The notes under the pieces are model-generated. The model was not told the origin of the DNA, searched no databases, and saw only the letters and a list, made by a program, of their open reading frames with translations. From Ephydatia muelleri (Eukaryota; Porifera; Demospongiae; Spongillida; Spongillidae): a stretch of DNA of 64,000 bases. The stretch spans positions 143,737-207,736 of the forward strand of contig JABACO010000040.1 of the NCBI GenBank assembly GCA_013339895.1, read 5' to 3'. Every line of letters starts with the position of its first letter. The first letter of the stretch is position 1. Positions 57,031 through 64,000 of the stretch are shown piece after piece. The translations under genes were made by a program, and so were the position numbers.

Positions 57031-58420
57031 GCAAAACCTTTGACCTAAAATACTGCCAGTGACTCTCTTCTCGTAAAATGTCACACATTGCTCTGGTATC
57101 CTGGCCTTATCCTGTGGCCAACCTTGATTCACATAATTGCAAACTTGTTTCAACACTACATCCATTAAAGTCTGTTGCCTCAATTCCTTCTTAATTATGG
57201 TCAGGTCTTCCACCCGAAGAGTCAACAGGTTGCACTGGTACCCCAACTTCTCACTAGGTGGAAGCGGTGTACTGTTGCAGGGGCATTCGAGACAATGGAT
57301 CAGCGATTAAATTGTGTTTCCCTTGAGCATACTGAAGTTCATAATCAAAGGCACTCAAAATGATTGACCATTGTTGTAACCTGTTCGCAGACATTTTGAG
57401 TATTTCTCGTTGTGCTCCCAAAATCCTTTCTAGGGGCTTGTGGTCTGTACACAACAGAAACTTCCGACCATAAATGTACTGACAAAAATTGGTTACCCCA
57501 AACATAAAGGCTAAAACTTCTTTGTCAATGGCAGAGTACTGTTTTTCTCTGTGATCTAACATAGGCCACTGGCTTCTCTACTCAATCTGGAAGTTGAAGC
57601 ATCAGTACAGCTCCAACACCATGATCACTAGCGTCTGTTATCAATACCAGTGGTAGATCAGCATAGTAATGCATTAGTGTGTCCTTGGAGGTTAGCACAC
57701 TCTTCAGCTTCGTAAACAAGTAGTCATTTTGTACTGACCAGATTCACTTTGTATCTTGCTTGACTAGTGCATGTAGCAGTGCACACATGGATTGTAATTG
57801 TGAACCTTGAATAAAAATTAGGAAAGATTGTCTTTTTTGTTGGTTGGAGTAGGCATCTTCCTCAGAGCTTCAACATGTTCTTTCGTTGCGTGAATTCCAT
57901 GTTCATCAATTTTATGACCAAGGTATGTGATTACTGTGGCCATAAACTAGCATTTTACTTTTTTTTATGCGAATATTCATATGCTTTAACCCGCTGAACA
58001 ACTCCTGAATAAGTGTCATATGTTCTTATGGTGTCTTACCAGCTACAACATTATCATCGATGAATCCTGCTGTCTGAGATAAACGTATCAAAACTTTATC
58101 TATCATCGTTTGGAACAATACTGGGGCAAAATGTACCCCGAAAGGTAAACGCTTGTAGCAGAAATAGCCTACATGTGTGGCTATTACCAATTACAATGCA
58201 TCCACCTCCATTTGCAGATATGCATTCCTGAGGTCAAGTTTTGTAAAGTACCTGCAGCCACTTAATCTGCTCATCATTTCCTTAAACCTGGGCAGAGGAT
58301 GTGGATCAATGTAAACATGTGGGTTTTAAAGTCCACACAGTTATGAATTGCCTTCTTGGCCATTCTATAGGAGTTGTTGTTCCTCGATGACACTTTGATC
58401 CACTAAACGTCTCAACTCAG
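57028..58420 (-). pseudogene. Ty3/gypsy reverse transcriptase and RNase H remnant
   Basis: RT palm words FTKLDLRNAYLQM and LPFGVHFAP, and a FIDDNVVAG box for YxDD, occur near 58250-58030. LITDASDHGVGAVL (RNase H start) is near 57650. A 102-codon open piece at 57254-57562 has REKQYSAIDKEVLAFMFGV, FLLCTDHKPLERIL and LQYAQGKHNLIADPLSRMP, the RNase H end. The 57028-57246 frame continues toward the integrase zinc region. Confidence 0.82.
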
Positions 58421-58979
58421 TGTCCACAGCTTTCCTCATTGGGAACGGCATAGGACGAGCAGAATGTACTTTTGGAACAGCTCCACTCTTCAATGTACTA
58501 CCGCCTTGCGTCCAATGATGGTGCTAGGTTTGTCATCAGATAGTTCCTCAAACTCTGTAATGAGTGCTTGCACTTCACAATTAAGCATTTCATCTGACAT
58601 CACTGCATCATTAAAACTTTCTATTCTCACTCCCTGGGGCATCAGAACACTAAATTTTATGCATCAGTCCAGAGTATCATGCTTTGTCACTACCGTAACT
58701 AGAACTTTGCGTACAAGTCCAAAAGCTCTCACTTCAACCATAGCTTCCCCCAAGGTTTCTACCGTCACATTGGTGTAGGCTACCAAACGTTTAGCAGGTT
58801 TCTAAATTTGCGCTCCTATCTATGTCATACCGGTTTGTTGATTGCTGCTCCAGGATCGTACTGCATATAGCGACAGCCGTTCGTTGATATGAACCTTCAC
58901 TGTTGCTGAGTATGCTTCAATGCCCTGATTTTCACTGCGTTATCTCTTCCCCACTGTCACTGCATTGTGATTTCCTGTC

Positions 58980-59470
58980 ATCCTGTACGGCTTCCATTCC
59001 AATGTATGCAGTCGCTTTTGCCTTGTTCATTGTAGTACCGCTCTTCCTGATTAGATAAACTCTTGCGAAATAATTTTGTTCTTCACAGGCAATGCATGTG
59101 GATCCTTCAGCTGGGCAGTGTTCTCCCCTTGTGTCACAGTCTCCCCCTCCTTATCACGGCTTATGATGTCGTAGAGTAAACTTGACTCGCTCTGCATGCT
59201 ATGATAGATGCTTCTTTTTTGAACTGACGCGCTAACATCTCTTTGAGCTGAGCGTATGACTTGGTATTTACTTCGCCCGGTCGAAAATGGTCCTCAAGGA
59301 CCTAAAAGCCGATGGGACCACCTTCGACAATAACAGGTTTTTTCGTGCTTCTGTTGAATCTAGTACATTGTGGAGCTGTAGCTCAGTCTCGAACCTCCGT
59401 ATATAGTACTCTCATTCTTGTAATGACGGGTCAAATGGTTTGAAAAAATAAATTCTGAACAGCGTCTCGA
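58980..59470 (-). pseudogene. Ty3/gypsy gag remnant with zinc-knuckle sequence
   Basis: At about 59140-59080 the minus strand reads HCPAEGSTCIACEEQNYFAR, a degenerate gag nucleocapsid knuckle (CxxC...F). The rest of the stretch to the 5' LTR carries short gag-like frames. The weakest of the three gypsy parts. Confidence 0.5.
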
Positions 59471-59510
59471 ATTGCATTCGTCATGGTCCTGGTCCCCCTC
59501 GTCGCCAATA

Positions 59511-59600
59511 TGTAAGGAAACAATATCCACAACAATCGAAACAACACGTGCTCGGAAAATAGCAACCGAGCACACACATTAATCCCAATGCACACACCCC

Positions 59601-59631
<31 letters not shown>

Positions 59632-59690
59632 CGCTCTCCCACAATACATGTATGTCATTGCTAAACATGTCAATGTTCTATTTCCAACAA
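59511..59690 (-). repeat. 5' LTR of the Ty3/gypsy element
   Basis: TGTAAGGAAACAATATCCAC to TTCCAACA; a run of about 29 C at 59597-59625 expands it relative to the 3' LTR. Confidence 0.85.
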
Positions 59691-60161
59691 CACCACACAC
59701 AGGCACACGGACATCACACAGTGCTAGGGTGTGTAACCGATTTTCAGGTTTTGTAGGTCGATTATTTGCGATTACCTATTCGGTCGATGCATTTAGCAGA
59801 ATTGTAGATTACCGACTTCAGACTTTCCTTAGTCGAAATAACCGATTCTGTTTTTCTAAGTCACGATTAATCGTTATTCGTTTCTTTCATATGCAGAAAA
59901 TCTGTCAGAAATCGATGATCTTTTAATTATACGCCCTTCGCTTTTCCCGGATAGATGGCAATAGTTTTCTAATTATAATGGCCGATTGGCCGGTTTAAAA
60001 TCAGTGTTGACGTAATCAAAGGTAACCATGCAAAACTAATAAACACTGCCCTTCTTTCAAAATTCCGTCCTTGTGCATGTTTTCACACAAGCATGGGTGC
60101 ACGCGCATGGCACAATAGCTCAATCAGAACTTTTGGCGGTATACAGTAGATGTTCGCAAGC

Positions 60162-60596
60162 TCACGTTAGACCTTTCCATTCTCTGCAGTGTGTATTACA
60201 TGCATATAAAATAAGTGTTGATAGAAGCCAATAAACACTTTCCTCAACAAAACGCGCTATGTAGTCCTCTGCACCAGCTAAGTGTTCCACTGGTTCCCAG
60301 GTGTCATCTTCAGGCCCGAATCCTTTCCAGCGCAGCAAATACTTAGGCACACCCTTTTCCTGACGTTCGACGATGATATCCTGAATATTGTATGTTATGT
60401 TACTAGGACCAACCACAAACCCGATGCAGGCAGATGTCCTCGAGCACGCCAAAATCAATGCAATATTGCACACCTCCAAATACACACGAGACCCCTCGTG
60501 CCCACTCCCAACATTGTACAAGTCCTGGTTGGCGGCTTTGTCGAATGGGTGAAGCGGCGTTCGCTGAATTCCACCAGGTTTGCCATGAGGTTTCAC
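60162..60596 (-). CDS. Chromodomain-containing open frame
   Basis: A 144-codon frame whose residues 70-120 form a chromodomain: YNIQDIIVERQEKGVPKYLL, RWKGFGPEDDTWEPVEHL. All three aromatic cage positions (Tyr, Trp, Trp) are present, so binding to methyl-lysine histone tails is plausible. A CAATATTCAG acceptor-like sequence sits right before DIIVER, so the domain may be one exon and the upstream part intron. Origin could be a host CBX-like gene or a chromovirus; the nearby gypsy element does not include it. Confidence 0.6.
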   Translation of the reverse strand: MKPHGKPGGIQRTPLHPFDKAANQDLYNVGSGHEGSRVYLEVCNIALILACSRTSACIGFVVGPSNITYNIQDIIVERQEKGVPKYLLRWKGFGPEDDTWEPVEHLAGAEDYIARFVEESVYWLLSTLILYACNTHCREWKGLT

Positions 60597-61048
60597 AGGC
60601 TTTTTTGGTTTTTTCTTGCCGCTTTTTCGAATTCTTCAGGGGCATGCTGTTTGAAAAATGCAAGGGGGGCGGGCTCGTGTGGTTTTAATAATTAAAGTTG
60701 ACATTATTGTACAAGGCAAGAGGCCAATGACTATTTGCCAGTTGAGCCATACAATAGTGCGTAATGCCTTTTTAAATTTCATTGTCATAGAATTAATGAG
60801 ATGATTGACTCGCGCGCCTACAGCGATTTTGTAACTAATTTTAAATTATGTCAGCTAAACATCTACATGTACATGTTCCCTATAAACTAAAATGAATGGC
60901 ATCTACAAAAAAAACTGGACTGAGTAACTGTGATTTACGTGCCAATATAAAAATCGTAAAAACCTCAAAAACCTAGGTAATCGCTGGCACATTATAAATG
61001 CATTAATCGCCAAAATCAATAGTATGTTTCTAATAACCGATTTGCAAG

Positions 61049-61465
61049 TTGCTAATACGTGGGGTATGGCAACCTCAGGTGGAGGCACTATTTGATGTCA
61101 AAGTTGTTGACACTGATGCTCCTTCTCATCGCACTCGTTCACCTGAAGCCATCCTGGAGTCTGGAGCTAAAGAGAAGAAGAGGGTCTATGAGCAGGCTGT
61201 AGTTGAGCGGAAGGGTAACTTTACACCAATAGTGCTGTCAGTGGATGGTTTGCTACACAGAGAGGCCGAACATTTCCTAAAGAGAATGGCAGCCAACCTG
61301 GCTCACAAATGGGAAAAGCCCTATTCTCAAACATGTGGATATGTTAGGGCCCGACTGGCCTTTGCTATCATAAGGGCAACCAGTTTGTGTCTAAGGGGCT
61401 CACGAGTGAAGTGGAGGAGTGGACTTGGGATGGATGATGGAGCACCTCTCTACTCTATTTTATAG
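61049..61465 (+). pseudogene. LINE-type ORF2 C-terminal fragment
   Basis: A 138-codon frame with WQPQVEALFDVKVVDTDAPS, FTPIVLSVDGLLHREAEHFL and RARLAFAIIRATSLCLRGSR then VKWRSG. From memory, this block closes reverse-transcriptase ORFs of a non-LTR family common in sponges and cnidarians. A related piece lies at 26110-26240 on the other strand. After the stop comes a (TTTA)n-rich 3' tail. The 5' part is missing. Confidence 0.6.
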
Positions 61466-61676
61466 ATTGCTCATGCATAGCAGCATATGTATACTGGAAG
61501 AATTTAATTTCTTTTATTTATTTATTTATTTATTTTATTCTATTATACTAGAAAGATTTGAGGGGTAAAAAAAAAAAAATTTGCAAGTTGCTATAAAAAC
61601 CTAAAAATACGCGATTAGATATTTTTTCATAGTCGAAATAATCGATTTTAATTTTTTTTAAAGGTTACACATCCTA

Positions 61677-61742
61677 TCACACACAGCACATGGACACCAC
61701 ACACAACACATGGACACCACACACAGCACATGGACACAACAC
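61677..61742. repeat. 20-bp minisatellite, continuation
   Basis: CACACACAGCACATGGACAC units, three copies; severed from the array at 55370-55562 by the gypsy and hAT-like insertions. Confidence 0.8.
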
Positions 61743-61769
61743 ATTCATGTACAAACACACACAGAAACA

Positions 61770-62660
61770 AATGTGAGACATAAATAGCAAATACAAGGAT
61801 ATTCCATTACCACTACCCACTAGACACAAGGAATAACAAGTGCAAGAATGGGCAATACAGGGATAAGCCATAAGTACATGTAGTATAAGCAGAAGGATGC
61901 GCCATAGATTGCTGCTAAACCATGAGCTTAAGTACCAGAAACACAGGCCACTTGTAGCCATAACAACAATCAGTAACTAGGGCAACTCATACGATACGTC
62001 ATAGCTAGCAAGTACGAGTAGGGATAACTCAGTACATGGATGATCAGTGACAAGCTCCAAACTGCGTGCTAGGTCTTAACTATCTAGTTCATGCAGGGAT
62101 AACCCATGACTGGGGTAATTCCATTTCCATTCAGGTACGTAGGACAGAAGGGCCAATAGGCCTACACATCATGATTTTCATGTGCCTGGACCATAAGTAA
62201 TGACCTGCATTGGTATGACACAGCTACAATGTAACAGTAACAGACCTGTGCAGAGGTATGCGTGTAAGCTAGAGTTGACATATCTGGATTGTCGTGTGGA
62301 GAGTGCCTTAATCGAATCACTTAACAGTTTGGGTTGCTGGATGACATCGCATGTAGTGCCGTCCATGTCCAGAAATTAGTAGAGTGAAGCAGGTATATGA
62401 AGTGCTAAATGTCACGCACTTCTTGATTACTAATAGTCAGTCCAGCAATGCTGCGTACGTGCAGCAAAAGGAGGGAGTGCATGACCTGAATGCAGGTTGG
62501 GCGTTTATGAACTGGCAACAACAATTTTCTTTTATAAAGAGAGAGGAGGGGCTTAATGTCAGGTGGCTAAGATTCATCCCATCAACTGTCCGAAGATAGA
62601 GGTGAAGATTTGCAGAGCCCAATGCAACCTGTCATTTTGGGTTGTAAAACTGGTTAATTG
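61770..62660. repeat. Dispersed duplicated block h (copy 2)
   Basis: Copy of 44380-45250. Differences are scattered single bases and short indels. Confidence 0.8.
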
Positions 62661-63045
62661 GACGTTCATAGTAGTTATTCAATCACAGGAAAAAAATGCG
62701 TCGAATCACATTTTGTTCCCGCATATGATTTTATACAGATTTCATGAAATCATAACAAGATTTTCCAAATGTGAAATCTCGAAAAGATTTTTCAATACAT
62801 TACAAATCAGGTGAATGATTCTACACTATAAGCAAATCATGTTTTTGATTTCACATAATATTTTTCCCCCCGCTTCCGCTATGCTTATAGTAGAAATGTT
62901 AACAGCACAATTTCTAATCATTGTTCAGAGATGCCATGCGTGCACCACAACAAAATAAGTAATGGAATGTTTTTTACATTGAAGCAAGAACACACATATA
63001 TGTATAATAACTGACAAACTTGACTCATAAGACATTATATATTAA

Positions 63046-63999
63046 TTAACGTGGAAGCTCAGTGACATAATATGATGCTGCTCCTTTTCTTCCAGTGGGT
63101 GCAAGAGCACAACGGTTCAAAAATCTTCTAGGGCTCATGACTCTGTCTTGTTCATAAAATGCATCATTTACCATATAAAGCCCAGTAGTCTTATCAATTT
63201 GAGGTGTTTTGAAGCACATCCACGTTACATATGCTAAGGAATTCTCAAACACTTCATTCTTTTTGCCATTACTTGTGTCATATGTCAAAGTAACACATAG
63301 CTTGAAAAAGAACCTGATAATTCCAAAATAGGGTTGAAGTTCATTGCTATCTTTTAACACAAATAAGGCCTTTACTACAGAACCCCTGTCTGTAGAATTA
63401 AAGTCAGAGGAGTATGTTTGTCCATTCACTGCACACCGTCCAAATTTGTCAATCATAGGATTCGCATAAACATTACCATCCGTGTTGTATACTTTTTTGC
63501 AAAAATCCTCAATACTTTTGTAAACCTCCTTGTCCACTTTTACACGACTCTTACTTGGATGTAAGAATTCAATTGGCCAATGATCAACTTCACCTCTGTC
63601 TATACTGCATTGATATTCAAAACGGTCTAAAACAGGTGAAGTGTACAACTTGTACTGATACACTGCATAGTTATCTGCATCCATTTCCACATCTGTTGCC
63701 AGTATAGGTTTCAGTGCTGTAGAGGTCTTTGCCGATATGTTTGGCAATTCACAACTAGAGAAACAAAGCTGCTGCAATAGTTTGACCATTATTTGTGATT
63801 CAATATTCCGTCCATTATTTGGAATCTCACTTAGATAACCATTCATCCGTTCATAAGCATAGCACCAATAACCATGTGGTGGTCCATAATCACTAATAAT
63901 ATCACAAATATGTAGGGCCATGTGATAATTTATAGAAATATCCCATTTCCCATATGCTGCAGCAAATCTTTTATGATGCTCGTGTATTAACCTGTACAA
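63046..63999 (-). CDS. CACTA (En/Spm)-type transposase C-terminus, cut by the window edge
   Basis: 317 open codons running off the right edge. The N-terminal part shown, MALHICDIISDYGPPHGYWC then YAYERMNGYLSEIPNNGRNIE, corresponds to the DUF4218 region of TNP2-type CACTA transposases (DYGPxxxFWxFxFERxNGxLG...NNRxIExQ). The remaining 230 residues, ending TGRKGAASYYVTELPR and stop, have the length of the usual C-terminal part. No stops or frameshifts in the visible part, so this is the least decayed mobile-element gene in the window. The catalytic DDE part would lie beyond the edge. Confidence 0.75.
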   Translation of the reverse strand: MYRLIHEHHKRFAAAYGKWDISINYHMALHICDIISDYGPPHGYWCYAYERMNGYLSEIPNNGRNIESQIMVKLLQQLCFSSCELPNISAKTSTALKPILATDVEMDADNYAVYQYKLYTSPVLDRFEYQCSIDRGEVDHWPIEFLHPSKSRVKVDKEVYKSIEDFCKKVYNTDGNVYANPMIDKFGRCAVNGQTYSSDFNSTDRGSVVKALFVLKDSNELQPYFGIIRFFFKLCVTLTYDTSNGKKNEVFENSLAYVTWMCFKTPQIDKTTGLYMVNDAFYEQDRVMSPRRFLNRCALAPTGRKGAASYYVTELPR

Positions 64000-64000
64000 T

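Larger units (their letters stand above)
55563..59690 (-). mobile_element. Ty3/gypsy LTR retrotransposon, decayed
   Basis: Direct repeats at both ends (151 and about 180 bp) bracket minus-strand gag, RT, RNase H and integrase remnants in the Ty3/gypsy order. Just inside the 5' LTR the minus strand reads TGGCGACGAGGGGGACC, a likely primer-binding site starting TGG. CACC occurs at both outer flanks (55559-55562 and 59691-59694) and may be the target duplication, although the flanks are minisatellite. Many frameshifts and stops. Confidence 0.85.
59728..61676. mobile_element. hAT-like non-autonomous element with cargo
   Basis: Ends TAGGGTGTGTAACCGATTTT on the left and, reverse-complemented, TAGGATGTGTAACC on the right. 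Subterminal CGATTA/TAATCG words are typical of hAT-type ends that read TAGGGxTGTAACG. CACACAG occurs just outside both ends, but lies in minisatellite. It splits the 20-bp minisatellite. The inside has a chromodomain frame and a LINE fragment, but no hAT transposase. Confidence 0.55.

Noticed and set aside
57175-58778. Plus-strand ORFs inside the gypsy element
   Set aside because: Antisense shadows of the RT/RNase H frames.
60162-60596. Chromodomain as part of the neighbouring gypsy integrase
   Set aside because: It lies outside the element's 5' LTR, on the wrong side of the integrase.

Overview
This is a window of a metazoan nuclear genome. Genes are intron-split with GT/AG splice sites, more than half the sequence is mobile-element or repeat debris, and TG/CA-rich simple sequence (including TACATGTA runs) is everywhere. 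Ankyrin exons, SRCR (scavenger-receptor cysteine-rich) exons, TKL-type kinases with coiled coils, and Merlin, DIRS/Ngaro-type, Ty3/gypsy, hAT-like and CACTA elements together suggest an early-branching marine invertebrate. A sponge is my best guess, but this is inference.

Layout. 0.4-2.8 kb: a decayed Merlin DNA transposon with long terminal inverted repeats. 3.4-19.8 kb: eight single-ankyrin exons on the minus strand, all phase 0/0, lying in a mosaic of duplicated introns that carry fragments of a tyrosine-recombinase (DIRS/Ngaro-like) retroelement. 17.4-20.8 kb also holds palindromic MITE-like elements. 23.0-25.4 kb: a second, longer but frameshifted DIRS/Ngaro-like element, followed by a 25-bp minisatellite and a LINE 3' end. 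26.9-27.9 kb: three short palindromic elements ending in TAGTC, two with perfect 9-bp target-site duplications. 29.2-33.0 kb: plus-strand exon remnants of an unrecognised gene, interrupted by a GT-rich tandem array of about 525-bp units. 35-39 kb: minisatellites. 38.0-42.4 kb and 49.0-53.7 kb: two diverged copies of one segment, each with SRCR exons on the plus strand and an ankyrin-coiled-coil-kinase gene on the minus strand. The second kinase is open for 493 codons in one exon; the first has stops, a frameshift and a deletion. 43.1-44.1 kb: a decayed transposase-like gene. 55.6-59.7 kb: a decayed Ty3/gypsy element with both LTRs. 59.7-61.7 kb: a hAT-like element containing a chromodomain ORF and a LINE C-terminus. 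63.0 kb to the edge: the C-terminus of a CACTA-type transposase.

How the parts relate. The likely working host genes are the kinase at 51.6-53.7 kb and possibly the multi-exon ankyrin gene at 5.9-19.8 kb. The ankyrin exons are symmetric, so copying one with its flanking intron adds one repeat without breaking frame. The intron copies show that this has happened repeatedly. No tRNA, rRNA or CRISPR feature was seen.

Stretches with nothing I can support: 1-440, 2760-3360 (apart from one doubtful ORF), 13.9-14.3, 20.8-21.7, 22.0-22.5, 27.9-29.2, 33.0-35.1, 35.9-37.4, 45.8-46.5, 53.8-55.3 and 62.7-63.0 kb.
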